From Streptomyces dioscori (GTDB taxonomy: Bacteria; Actinomycetota; Actinomycetes; Streptomycetales; Streptomycetaceae), in assembly GCF_003024195.1 (NCBI RefSeq), contig NZ_KZ679046.1, forward strand, positions 248,001 to 312,000: 64,000 nucleotides of DNA, written 5' to 3'. A model generated the notes under the pieces. It had not been told where the DNA came from. It made no database searches and saw nothing but the letters and a program-made list of their open reading frames with translations. The position numbers and the translations under genes were made by a program. Positions 7,375 to 15,909 of the stretch are shown piece by piece; the first letter of the stretch is position 1; each line of letters begins with the position of its first letter.

Positions 7375-8853
7375 CACGGTCTGGGCGGCGCCGAGAGCCA
7401 CCGGGGTGCCGATGTTCGGCGTGCCGTCGGCGTTCCAGGTGAACTTCTGCGCCCTGGTGCTCCGGTTCATGTCGCAGCCGCCGGAGGCGGAACTGTTGGC
7501 GTGGTAGACGATCCAGTCCTCCGTCCCGTCGGGCGACTTGAAGAAGCCGTTGTGCCCGGGCCCGTACACACCAGTGGCGTTGGACCGCTGGAATACGGGG
7601 TTCGGCGACTTGACCCAGGACGACGAACTGAGCGGATCACCGCCGTTCCAGGTGAGCATGCCCAGCTTGTAGTCGGGTGTGGAACAGTGGCTGGCGGAGT
7701 ACACGATGAAGGTCTTTCCGCCGCGCTGGAGGACCTCGGCGCCCTCGTTGACCGCGCCGCCCACCGTCTCCCAGCTGTACGTCGGCGTGGACAGGACACG
7801 GCGGGTGCCGCTCGCGGTCCAGGGGTTCGACAGCGGCCGGATGAACATCGGCTGCGAGCCGTTGTAGAAGGTCCCCAACAGGTAGAGATTGCCGTTCAGT
7901 TGCAGGATGCCCGGGTCCAGTTCCCAGGTGTTGTCCTGGGTCGGGTCGAGCAGGTCGGCCTTGAAGCTGTAGGGCCCCATCGGGTCGAGCCCGGCGCTCT
8001 CCAGCACATGGATCCGCTGGGTGCCCAGGTCGTACGGCTCCTGCCCGGCCGTGTAGTAGAAGTACCACCGCTTGCCGTTGGGGCCGTCGAGCAGATGGAA
8101 CTCGGGGGCCCACATCGTGCCCGCCCCGTTCGGCCGGGTCAGGTTGAAGACCACCTGCTCGGCGGCCGTGGCGAGACCACCCAGGGTGGCCGACCTGCGC
8201 ATGGTGACCGTCGAGTTCCAGGTCGTCGTGGCGAGGTAGTAGTAGCCGTCGTAGTAGGTCAGCCAGGGGTCGGGCCCGCGCTGGGCGAGCGGGTTGGTGA
8301 ACGTGCCCGGGCTCGTACCGCCGCCGCTGAAGCCGGGCAGCCGCCACACCCTGCCGTTCGCCGCGGAGCACGGCAGCTGCACCAGGTTGGTGTTCGAGGC
8401 CGACGAACCACCGCTCGGCGCCACGCACCTGCCGGAGCCGACGGACACCAGGTTGAAGGTCCGGTCCGTGCCCGGCACCGTCACCGGGACGAGCCGCCAC
8501 TGCTGGTTCGTCGCGCTGTGGCAGGGCCACTGGATGACCGCCGCGTTGTCCGCCGTCGACGCGCCGGAGACGTCGACGCACTGACCGGACTGCGTGGTGA
8601 CCGTGTACGTGTCGGTCGTCCCCGCGACCAGGGTGTAACCGAAGCTCTGGTTGGCGCCGGAGCTGCAGGTGAAGGCGCGCAGCTGAGTGCCGTTGGTCGA
8701 CGAACCGTTGGGCAGGTCCAGGCAGTTGTTGCCGTTCTGGTTCACCCCGGCCGAGGTGAACGCGACGGCGGCGGAGGCGGGCGGCGCCACGAGGAAGGCG
8801 ACCGCCAGGGTGAACAGGGCGACGAGCGCGGAGAGACATCGGGAACGGGTCAC
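7360..8853 (-). CDS. Secreted GH43 arabinosidase with N-terminal ricin-type lectin domain
   Basis: The 497-residue precursor has a Sec signal peptide (about residues 1-28, ending PPASA). A ricin-B/CBM13-like domain follows (about 30-165) with the repeated motif CVDVSG...NQQWR, then a GH43 five-bladed propeller (about 180-495). The start of the propeller shows RGPDPWLTYYDGYYYLATT, containing the expected catalytic base Asp. MWAPEFHLLDG is the usual following blade, and NEGAEVLQRGGKTF carries a candidate general acid Glu. Family members act on alpha-L-arabinofuranosyl linkages of arabinan or arabinoxylan. The GTG start at 8851-8853 overlaps the stop of the upstream gene as GTGA, so translation is coupled. 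Confidence 0.87.
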   Translation of the reverse strand: MTRSRCLSALVALFTLAVAFLVAPPASAAVAFTSAGVNQNGNNCLDLPNGSSTNGTQLRAFTCSSGANQSFGYTLVAGTTDTYTVTTQSGQCVDVSGASTADNAAVIQWPCHSATNQQWRLVPVTVPGTDRTFNLVSVGSGRCVAPSGGSSASNTNLVQLPCSAANGRVWRLPGFSGGGTSPGTFTNPLAQRGPDPWLTYYDGYYYLATTTWNSTVTMRRSATLGGLATAAEQVVFNLTRPNGAGTMWAPEFHLLDGPNGKRWYFYYTAGQEPYDLGTQRIHVLESAGLDPMGPYSFKADLLDPTQDNTWELDPGILQLNGNLYLLGTFYNGSQPMFIRPLSNPWTASGTRRVLSTPTYSWETVGGAVNEGAEVLQRGGKTFIVYSASHCSTPDYKLGMLTWNGGDPLSSSSWVKSPNPVFQRSNATGVYGPGHNGFFKSPDGTEDWIVYHANSSASGGCDMNRSTRAQKFTWNADGTPNIGTPVALGAAQTVPSGE

Positions 8854-11800
8854 GGGCCGTACACCTTCGCTTCCAGGAGGCCGACGGAGTTCGTGCCGTT
8901 GCCCGTCAGCAGCACCCGGAGCCGCGTGGTGCTCGTGGGCGTGAAACTGACGGAGTTGTACTGGTTCCTGACCACCGGATAGGTCCCGGCGCCCGGCACA
9001 TCGACATAGGCGCTGCCGTTCCAGTACTGGAGCTTCCACGAGGCGGGCATGTCGATGCCCTGGTCGTCGTCGAAGAAGTAGACCTCGGCCCTGGCCAGGT
9101 TCTTCGCCGAGGACCACGTCAGGTCGACCCACTGCTGACCCGTCTCGGGCCAGCACCCCCAGCGCGGGTTCACCGTGTCGTTGGACGACGGCGGATCGAT
9201 CCCGTCGTTGACCGCGGCGACGCTCTCCCAGGACGAGGTGGCCGACGCGGACGCCGTCGCCGACCCGGCGAGGTTGGCGGGCGGCTGGACCCCGCCCCGG
9301 TTGAACACCTTGACCTCGGTGAGTCCCGTCTTCGCCCCGGAGGCGTTGGTGGCCAGGACCCGGATGCGCTGCGCGCCGACCGCCGGGAACCGTACCAGGT
9401 TGTAGTTGGCGCGCGGCACGGCCGGACTCTGCGTCTGGTCGGCCACGTTCACCCACGAACTGCCGTTGTAGTACTGGATGGTGTACGCGGACGGCGCCCG
9501 GTAGGTGGTGCTCGCCGGCCGGCTGTCCTTGAAGTACAGCCGCACCTCGTCGAGTGTGCGCGTGGCGCCCAGATTCAGCTCGTACCAGTCCTGGCTGTTG
9601 GGGGAGCCGCCCGCGCCCCAGAAGGGTTCGTTGGTGGGATAGCCGTCGACCGCCCCGGAGACGGCGGAGCCGGAGCCGGTGTGGGACGCGGACACGGTCG
9701 CGCCGGAGGCGAGGTTGGGCAGGTCGGCGGTGAGGTCGACGCCGGCCTTGGCGAGCATGTCGACCATCCGGGGGCTGCTCTGCACGACCTGGTTCGGGGC
9801 CTTCAGCCCGGCCACGGACGCGTGGTGGGTGACCGTGCCGCTCGTGGTGACGTCACCGGTGGCCGGGTCCCAGGTGAAGGGCACCAGAGAGCTGACGGTC
9901 GCGGCCCGGCTGCCGTTGACGTAGATCGAGTAGCCCTCCGGGACACCGGGATAGCGGACCACGCCGTCGGCGGGGTCGTCCCAGACGATGGTCAGGTCGG
10001 CGCCCCGGTAGCGGAGGTTGTTGACGGTGAAGTGGCTCCAGCCGATGTTGATCGGGGACAGCTCGACCTTCGCGTCGCTGCGCGGGCGCAGTCCGGCGAC
10101 GTCCTCGATCACGGTCCAGTTGCTGCTGCCCAGGATGTTGTGGTGGATCCAGGAGCGGTAGTCGATGCCGGTGCCGTTCCAGTCCGCCCAGAACTCGTTG
10201 GCGTCCGGCCACTGGGTGTTGCCGCCGACGTACTGCGCCCAGGTGTTCCAGTACAGGAGCTTCTTGTAGTCGGTCGCGTTCATCCAGGAGTTGGAGTAGT
10301 TGCGCAGCACGGAGGAGTAGAGGCGGAACTGCACGGTGGAGTTGATGGTGGAGAAGTTGTTGGAGCCGGGGTTGCCGGCGTCGGCCGCCGCCTTCTTGTC
10401 GACCTGGTTGGCCGTGTAGAAGGGGAACACGGGATACTGGGCGGGGTCGTCGTACAGGCGCAGGGCCTGCTTGTACGTTGCGGTGTCGGGGACCGCGCCG
10501 ACCGAGAACGGGTAGTAGTTGTTGATCTCCTTCCAGGGCACCCATTCGTTGGTCGACTTCAGCCGGTGCTCGAAGAGTTGCCGGTTCGGGTTCCAGAGCA
10601 CGTTGACGATCGCGTCCTTGATCTGGGTCGCGAGCGTGCGCATCTCGGTGGCCTTGGCCGTGTTGCCGGTCGCCTCGTAGGCCTGCGCGGCGGCGAGCGC
10701 GCCGCTGTGCTGGTAGGCGGACTCGGCGCGGTCCATGTTCCCGGGCTTCCAGTGGAAGGAGACCGCGTCGGCGTCGTTGCCGGTCAGCGCGCCCCAGTCG
10801 TACTCGATGAGCTTGTTGTCGTCGTGGTCGTAGTAGGCGAGTTGCCCCTTGACGTCTCCCTCGGCGTAGCGGGCCAGGTTGGCGGCGATGCCCGGCTGGC
10901 CGCCGTGGATCTGGTAGCTCTTCCAGGCCGCCTCGGCGATGTACTGGGTGTAGCTGTTGGACCAGTTCTCGGGGTCACCCGGATTGTCGAGGAACCGGGC
11001 CCCCTTGGAGGTCTGGCCGACACTGAGCCAGTCCCCGTACGCGTAGGACGGATCGCGCAGGTACTTGAGGTCGTCGATGTGCATGGGCTGGGTGAGTGCG
11101 ATCGCGTTGTTGTAGCCGAGGACGCCCTCCGTCGAGGTCGGGAACTGGAAGGTCTGCCCGGGGATGTCGGCGTCGAGGCTGTTGAAGCGCATCAGCCACC
11201 AGCGGTAGTAGATGTTCTTCTTGATGGCGCCCTCGGGCACGTCGATGTAGGGCACGTTCTGCGCCCACCACAGGTTGTAGGCCCTGACATGGGTGGCGAA
11301 CGCGGTGGCGGCCGAGTGGCCCGCGTAGGCGTTGTACTCCGTGAGGGACGCGGGGATCTCGTCGGTGACGAAGCCCATCACCACCTTGGTGGTCACGGTG
11401 GCTCCGGCCGCGATCGTCACGGACCGGTTGAGCCCGCCACTGGAGACGGCGAAACCGTCACCGGTCAGGCGCGGGCGCACGGTGGTGAGGTTGTTGTACG
11501 CGTTGACCTGCCCGGTCAGCTCGCTGCCGCTGCCGGAGGTGGCGTACGGGGAGGTCGCGCGCAGTTGCAGTGTGGTGGCGGCGCTGCCGTTGTTCCTGAT
11601 CGACAGGTTGGTCACCGCGACGTTGTTGTCGGTGATGAACTTGGTCTGCTCGACGCTGACCGACCCGGCGGTGTGCACACTCTTCCAGTGGCTCGGGGTC
11701 TGCCGGCGCTGGGCGACCTGTTCGGTGAAGGTGCCGGGCGAGATCGCGACCGCGTAGGCGTTGTTGTCGTTGACGCTCTCCCAGTAGGCGACGTGCCCGC

Positions 11801-12146
11801 CGAAGCCGAGCACCGCGGGATCGTGGGTCTTCATGAAGAGGGCGCGGCCCCGGCTCATCAGCCAGGGCCCGGCCGGGTCGTTGCCGGTACGGGCCAGCAG
11901 CCGGTCCATCCAGAAGTCGGTGCCCGAGCTCTCCGCGTCGTAGATGCTCCGCATCATGTCGCCGGTCGTGTGGGCGACGGGCGGGGCGGGGATCGCGGGG
12001 CCGCTGAAGGTGGGGAAGCCGATGGTCTGCGCGGCGTGGGCGGGGGTCGCGGTGACCACCGAGCAGCCGATGAGCGCCAGGGCGACGAGGAGGCGCTTCA
12101 CGGCAGAGCGGTAGGAAGTGCTGTTGGTTCTGGACGGTCTTCTCAT
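8850..12146 (-). CDS. Large secreted MGH1/GH63-like (alpha/alpha) glycosidase with two discoidin-type domains
   Basis: This 1098-residue secreted protein has a signal peptide ending near residue 39 (ATPAHA). A beta-rich N-terminal domain (about 40-290) precedes a large helical toroid (about 300-700) rich in Trp, Tyr and Asp, with motifs such as YYRWWLMRFNSLDADIPG, WVPWKEINNYYPF and WPDANEFWADW that resemble mannosylglycerate-hydrolase-like and GH63-clan glycosidases. A beta domain follows, and the C-terminus holds two F5/8-type-C (CBM32-like) modules, about 740-905 and 915-1098. I cannot assign a CAZy family or catalytic residues with confidence. The ATG has AGGGAG 7 bases upstream. It is co-transcribed with the GH43 gene, so an arabinan or hemicellulose substrate is likely but inferred. 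Confidence 0.75.
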   Translation of the reverse strand: MRRPSRTNSTSYRSAVKRLLVALALIGCSVVTATPAHAAQTIGFPTFSGPAIPAPPVAHTTGDMMRSIYDAESSGTDFWMDRLLARTGNDPAGPWLMSRGRALFMKTHDPAVLGFGGHVAYWESVNDNNAYAVAISPGTFTEQVAQRRQTPSHWKSVHTAGSVSVEQTKFITDNNVAVTNLSIRNNGSAATTLQLRATSPYATSGSGSELTGQVNAYNNLTTVRPRLTGDGFAVSSGGLNRSVTIAAGATVTTKVVMGFVTDEIPASLTEYNAYAGHSAATAFATHVRAYNLWWAQNVPYIDVPEGAIKKNIYYRWWLMRFNSLDADIPGQTFQFPTSTEGVLGYNNAIALTQPMHIDDLKYLRDPSYAYGDWLSVGQTSKGARFLDNPGDPENWSNSYTQYIAEAAWKSYQIHGGQPGIAANLARYAEGDVKGQLAYYDHDDNKLIEYDWGALTGNDADAVSFHWKPGNMDRAESAYQHSGALAAAQAYEATGNTAKATEMRTLATQIKDAIVNVLWNPNRQLFEHRLKSTNEWVPWKEINNYYPFSVGAVPDTATYKQALRLYDDPAQYPVFPFYTANQVDKKAAADAGNPGSNNFSTINSTVQFRLYSSVLRNYSNSWMNATDYKKLLYWNTWAQYVGGNTQWPDANEFWADWNGTGIDYRSWIHHNILGSSNWTVIEDVAGLRPRSDAKVELSPINIGWSHFTVNNLRYRGADLTIVWDDPADGVVRYPGVPEGYSIYVNGSRAATVSSLVPFTWDPATGDVTTSGTVTHHASVAGLKAPNQVVQSSPRMVDMLAKAGVDLTADLPNLASGATVSASHTGSGSAVSGAVDGYPTNEPFWGAGGSPNSQDWYELNLGATRTLDEVRLYFKDSRPASTTYRAPSAYTIQYYNGSSWVNVADQTQSPAVPRANYNLVRFPAVGAQRIRVLATNASGAKTGLTEVKVFNRGGVQPPANLAGSATASASATSSWESVAAVNDGIDPPSSNDTVNPRWGCWPETGQQWVDLTWSSAKNLARAEVYFFDDDQGIDMPASWKLQYWNGSAYVDVPGAGTYPVVRNQYNSVSFTPTSTTRLRVLLTGNGTNSVGLLEAKVYGP

Positions 12147-12330
12147 CGGAGCTCCCTGTCCAGTTATGTTGTGCTCATGACATTCAGTAAGGCGTATCTG
12201 TGCACGTCGAAGCGCTGGAGCGCGAAACTGAAGAGCAGGAATGAAACGACCTAAAAGGTTTTCGCAACGTAGGTCCGTGCCGTGGAAGTGTCAAGAGGGG
12301 TGCGCGCGACCTGGGTTCACGCACCGGCCG
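12147..12330 (-). promoter_or_regulatory. Promoter/leader region of the GH operon
   Basis: This gap lies between the LacI gene and the GH operon, both minus strand. It contains the near-palindrome listed at 12251-12264. I see no confident -35/-10 pair. Confidence 0.4.
12251..12264. promoter_or_regulatory. Candidate LacI-family operator upstream of the GH operon
   Basis: The 14-base near-palindrome CTAAAAGGTTTTCG has A-tract and T-tract half-sites around a GG centre, as in LacI-type operators. It lies 105 bases upstream of the large glycosidase gene. A related sequence, AGAAAGGCTTTTCG (10/14 identical), lies upstream of the sugar-binding protein gene at 13512, on the other side of the lacI-type gene. 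Confidence 0.42.
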
Positions 12331-13359
12331 TCACGACAGGGCCGCCGTGGACCCCCTGATCACCACCCGGCCGGGCTGGATCTCCACGCCCGACCGCCGT
12401 GTCCCGGCGATCGCGCCGAACAGGGCCTGCGCCGCCGCCCGCCCGACCTGTTCGAGGTTCATGTCGACGCTGGTGAGCGGCGGACGCGAGGCCGAGGTCA
12501 GCACCTGCCAGTTGTCGAAGCCCATGACCGCCACGTCCTCCGGCACCCGGTGCCCGCGCTCCCGCAGTACGTCCATCACGCCCCGGGCGATCTGGTCGCT
12601 GCCGCACAGCACCGCGTCCACGTCCGGATGCCGGTCGAGCAGCATCGCGGTGGCGGCCCGCCCCCAGCCCTCCGACCACTCCCCGAACCGCGGTTCGCCG
12701 ATCAGGGTGAGCCCGGCGTCGTCGAGCGCGGCCCCGGCGCCCTCGGCCCGCTCCCGCGCAGCGAGATACCCGGGGTCGCCGGTGATGTGCGCGATCCGCG
12801 TCCGGCCGCAGGCGAGCAGATGGTCCACCGCGAGCCGGCCGGCGCCCACGCTGTCGGGGACGATGGACAGATCCGCCGGGTCCTCCGAGGGCGCGTACGC
12901 GTAGACCACGGGGACGGGCAGTTCGCTGCCCAGGGAAGGCCGCGGGTCGGTCCGGCTGCCCACCACGATCAGACCGTCGACCCGGCGGCCGAGCAGCGCG
13001 CGGACATGGTGCTGCTCGCGGATCGCGTCGCCCCGCGCGTCACAGAGGAACACCGCGACCGCGCCCGCCCCGAACGCGTCCTCGGCGCCCATCAGGATCG
13101 GGATGCTGAATCTGCCCTCCAGGTCGCTGGTGAGCAGGCCGACGGTGCCCGTGCGGCCGGCGAGCAGACCACGGGCCAGCTGGTTGGGCCTGAACGACAG
13201 CCGCTCGGCCGCGTCGACCACCCGCTGCCGTGTCTCCGCCCGCACCTGGGCGCGGCCGTTGAGCGCCTTGGAGGCGGTGGCGAGGGACACGCCCGCCAGC
13301 CGGGCGACATCGCTCAGCGTGGCGGGCCCCGAACGAGCGGGGTCGGTGGCCTGGGCCAT
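12331..13359 (-). CDS. LacI-family transcriptional repressor
   Basis: The 342-residue product has a LacI helix-turn-helix at residues 14-36 (TLSDVARLAGVSLATASKAL), a hinge helix near 58-66 (RPNQLARGLL) and a periplasmic-binding-protein-like sensor domain, ending with the typical AVMGFDNWQVL and PPLTSVDMN stretches. It sits between the GH operon and the divergent sugar ABC operon, so it probably represses both until an arabinose-type oligosaccharide or sugar binds. The ATG follows a GGAGAACACC ribosome-binding site. Confidence 0.92.
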   Translation of the reverse strand: MAQATDPARSGPATLSDVARLAGVSLATASKALNGRAQVRAETRQRVVDAAERLSFRPNQLARGLLAGRTGTVGLLTSDLEGRFSIPILMGAEDAFGAGAVAVFLCDARGDAIREQHHVRALLGRRVDGLIVVGSRTDPRPSLGSELPVPVVYAYAPSEDPADLSIVPDSVGAGRLAVDHLLACGRTRIAHITGDPGYLAARERAEGAGAALDDAGLTLIGEPRFGEWSEGWGRAATAMLLDRHPDVDAVLCGSDQIARGVMDVLRERGHRVPEDVAVMGFDNWQVLTSASRPPLTSVDMNLEQVGRAAAQALFGAIAGTRRSGVEIQPGRVVIRGSTAALS

Positions 13360-13389
13360 GGGTGTTCTCCTGTCTCGCGGCGCGTGGGT

Positions 13390-13410
13390 AAACCGTACGC
13401 GAGAGGGTTT
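13390..13410. promoter_or_regulatory. Inverted repeat upstream of the LacI gene
   Basis: AAACC (13390-13394) and GGTTT (13406-13410) form an inverted repeat separated by 11 bases, 31 bases before the repressor start codon. It could be a second operator used for autoregulation. The arms are short, so the evidence is weak. Confidence 0.25.
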
Positions 13411-13511
13411 CGGCCGCGGTGCCTTCAGGATGTTCTCCCGGGGACCGCCTGGTCCCGGACTTCCCCATTGTGCAAGGGGATTGACGGGCGATGAGCCGCG
13501 TCCTAGCTTTC

Positions 13512-13525
13512 AGAAAGGCTTTTCG
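13512..13525. promoter_or_regulatory. Candidate LacI-family operator upstream of the sugar ABC operon
   Basis: AGAAAGGCTTTTCG resembles the site at 12251 (shared core AAAnGnTTTTCG) and ends 39 bases before the ATG of the binding-protein gene. A position just before the coding sequence fits repression of the importer by the neighbouring LacI protein. Confidence 0.42.
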
Positions 13526-13564
13526 GTTTCTTTCCGGCGCAGAACCCACACGAGGGGGATCGTT

Positions 13565-14887
13565 ATGGGGAGCACGACCGGACCACCTGGACGTCGACGC
13601 CGACGCGTCACCGTCGCCGTAGCCCTGCTGGCCGCCGCGAGCCTGGTCACGGCATGCGGCTCGGGGGACGACGGCTCAGGCGACGGGGGCGGTGGCGAGG
13701 CCGGGGCCGGGGCCGCGAAAGGTACCGACGACGGGGCCACCCTCACGATGTGGACGCGCGCGGCGACCCGGCCGCAGAGCGAGGCACTCGTCAAGGCGTA
13801 CAACGCGAGCCACGAGAACAAGGTGGAGCTGACCGTCGTCCCCACCGACGACTACCAGGCCAAGGTCGGCGCGGCAGCCGGGTCGAAGGACCTGCCCGAC
13901 CTGTTCGCCTCCGACGTCGTGTTCGTCCCCAACTACACCTCCAGCGGCCTCTTCGCCGACCTCACCGAACGCATCGACGCGCTGCCCTTCGCCGACGACC
14001 TCGCCCAGTCGCACATCAAGGCCGGTACGTACGAGGACAAGAAGTACGTCGTCCCGCACACCCTCGACCTGTCGGTCCTCTTCTACAACAAGGACCTGTA
14101 CCGCAAGGCGAAACTGGACCCCGAGAAGCCGCCCGCCAGCCTGGCCGAATGGGACGCGCAGGCACGGGCCGTGGACAAGCTGGGCGGGGGAGTCGACGGC
14201 ACCTTCTTCGGCGGCAACTGCGGCGGCTGCGGCGTCTTCACCTGGTGGCCGTCGATCTGGGCGGCCGGCGACGAGGTGCTGAACGAGGAAGGCACCGCGG
14301 CGACACTCGACTCCGCCACCGCCGAGCAGGTCTACGCCGCCTACCGGGGGTGGGTGCGGGACGACATCGTGGCACCCGGCGCACGCGACGAGACGGGCAC
14401 CACTTGGACCGGCGTCTTCCCGAAGGGGAAGGTCGGCGTCATGCCGATGCCGTCGACCACCCTGGGACTGATGCCCAAGGACCTCGACCTCGGGGTCGCG
14501 CCCATCCCAGGACCCGACGGCGGCAGGTCCACCTTCGTCGGCGGCGACGCCATCGGCATCTCCGCCACCAGCAAGTCGGCCGACCAGGCCTGGAACTTCC
14601 TCGCCTGGTCCCTGGACGACACGGCGCAGATCGACGTGGTCGCCGCCCACAAGGACGTGGTGGCCCGCACCGACCTGGCGTCCAACAAACACTCGAAGGC
14701 GGACCCGCGCCTGGTGACGATCAACCAGCTCGTCGCCGACGGCCGCACCCCGTACGCCCTGAAGTTCGGCCAGACCTTCAACGACCCCAACGGCCCCTGG
14801 CTGACCCTGATGCGCGACGCGGTCTTCGGCGACGCCTCGAAGGTGAAGAAGGACAACGAGGCGGTCAGCGCGTCACTGGCGGACTGA
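13565..14887 (+). CDS. Sugar ABC transporter substrate-binding lipoprotein, family 1
   Basis: This 440-residue lipoprotein has an Arg-rich N-terminus (GRRRRR), a hydrophobic core and a lipobox (LVTAC) with the lipid-modified Cys at about residue 31. A Gly/Asp/Ser linker follows, then the family-1 fold beginning ATLTMWTRAATRPQSEALVKAY. The segment PDLFASDVVFVPNYTSSGLFADL is typical of carbohydrate-binding members. The ATG at 13565 has GAGGGGGA upstream; the longer open frame upstream runs through the promoter and is not coding. With two permeases and no ATPase nearby it forms a CUT1-type importer that probably relies on a shared MsiK-like ATPase encoded elsewhere. Confidence 0.92.
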   Translation: MGSTTGPPGRRRRRVTVAVALLAAASLVTACGSGDDGSGDGGGGEAGAGAAKGTDDGATLTMWTRAATRPQSEALVKAYNASHENKVELTVVPTDDYQAKVGAAAGSKDLPDLFASDVVFVPNYTSSGLFADLTERIDALPFADDLAQSHIKAGTYEDKKYVVPHTLDLSVLFYNKDLYRKAKLDPEKPPASLAEWDAQARAVDKLGGGVDGTFFGGNCGGCGVFTWWPSIWAAGDEVLNEEGTAATLDSATAEQVYAAYRGWVRDDIVAPGARDETGTTWTGVFPKGKVGVMPMPSTTLGLMPKDLDLGVAPIPGPDGGRSTFVGGDAIGISATSKSADQAWNFLAWSLDDTAQIDVVAAHKDVVARTDLASNKHSKADPRLVTINQLVADGRTPYALKFGQTFNDPNGPWLTLMRDAVFGDASKVKKDNEAVSASLAD

Positions 14888-14894
14888 GCGCCGA

Positions 14895-15010
14895 CCTTTT
14901 GGAGGACAGGGGCGCAGCCCTGTCCTCCAGGGGCGCGGGGAACTGCGCGCCCAGCCCCCACGCACCCGCACCCGCACCCGCACGCCACCCACGCACCCGC
15001 CCCCACACCA
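14895..15010 (+). repeat. Intergenic stem-loop plus Streptomyces-type GGGGCGCGGGGAACTGCGCG element
   Basis: Between the binding-protein and permease genes lies an 11-base-pair perfect stem (14901-14911 with 14918-14928, arms GGAGGACAGGG / CCCTGTCCTCC). It is followed by GGGGCGCGGGGAACTGCGCG (14931-14949 and onward) and a run of CACCCG repeats. From general knowledge this GGGGCGCGGGGAACTGCGCG element recurs in intergenic regions of many Streptomyces genomes. Here the hairpin may act as an attenuator that leaves the binding protein in excess over the permeases. Confidence 0.55.
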
Positions 15011-15027
15011 CACGCCGAAGGAGCCAC

Positions 15028-15909
15028 ATGCAGGGGTTGAGCCCGCGCGCGGTACGGGGCCTCGCCTATGCCACCCCCACGGCGGTCCTGGTCACCGTCT
15101 TCTTCCTCCTGCCCCTCCTCCTCGTGGGTCAAATGTCCCTCAGCGACTGGCCGCTCCTCGCGGGCGACCGAGGCATCAACACCCCCGAGAACTTCACCGA
15201 TGCCACCGACAGCACCCTGTTCTGGCCCGCGGTCCGCTTCACCCTCCTCTACACGGTGATCGTCACGGTCGTCCTCCTCGGCCTGGCCCTGCTTCTCGCC
15301 CTGCTGGTGCAGGAGTCCCGCCCCGGAGCCGGCTTCTTCCGCACGGTGTACTTCCTGCCCGGCGCCCTGGGGCTGGCCTCCGCTTCCCTGCTGTTCTGGG
15401 GCCTCTACAGCCCCGCCACCGGCCCCCTGAGCCGCATCCTCGAAAAGCTCGGCCTCGTGGACGACCCGGTGTCCTTCCTGGGCACCCCGACCTCGGCCCT
15501 CCTCTCGACGGTCTTCCTCATCGTGTGGAAGTTCGCCGGTTTCTACATGCTGATCCTGCTCGTCGGCCTCCAGGGCATCCCCCACGAGGTGTACGAGGCG
15601 GCCCGCATGGACGGTGCGAGCCGTGCCCAGATCTTCCGCCGCATCACCCTGCCGCTGCTGCGGCCCTCCATCGCCCTGACCCTGCTGCTGTGCGTCACCG
15701 GATCCCTGCTGGCCTTCGACCAGTTCTTCATCCTCACCAAGGGCGGCCCGGACAACAGCACGGTCACCGTCGTCCAGTTGATCTACCGCGAGGCCTTCCA
15801 GCGGCTGAACCTCGGCACCGCCGCGGCCCTGTCGATCATCGTGCTCGCCGTACTGCTCCTGCTCAATGCCCTCCAGTTCCGCGGGCTGCGCCGCGCCGAC
15901 GAGTCATGA
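15028..15909 (+). CDS. Sugar ABC transporter permease 1 (MalF type)
   Basis: This 293-residue inner-membrane permease has six predicted helices, the first at about residues 13-35 (TAVLVTVFFLLPLLLVG). The cytoplasmic EAA motif is at about 190-208 (EVYEAARMDGASRAQIFRR), as in MalF-type CUT1 permeases. The ATG at 15028 has GAAGGAG 5-6 bases upstream. The stop overlaps the next gene's start as ATGA, so the two permeases are translated together in equal amounts. Substrate is expected to be an oligosaccharide released by the neighbouring glycosidases. Confidence 0.92.
   Translation: MQGLSPRAVRGLAYATPTAVLVTVFFLLPLLLVGQMSLSDWPLLAGDRGINTPENFTDATDSTLFWPAVRFTLLYTVIVTVVLLGLALLLALLVQESRPGAGFFRTVYFLPGALGLASASLLFWGLYSPATGPLSRILEKLGLVDDPVSFLGTPTSALLSTVFLIVWKFAGFYMLILLVGLQGIPHEVYEAARMDGASRAQIFRRITLPLLRPSIALTLLLCVTGSLLAFDQFFILTKGGPDNSTVTVVQLIYREAFQRLNLGTAAALSIIVLAVLLLLNALQFRGLRRADES

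Noticed and set aside
9681..12254. Plus-strand 857-codon open frame over the large glycosidase
   Set aside because: Repetitive Gly/Val/Asp/Arg composition and no motif. The minus-strand frame has a signal peptide and real domains.
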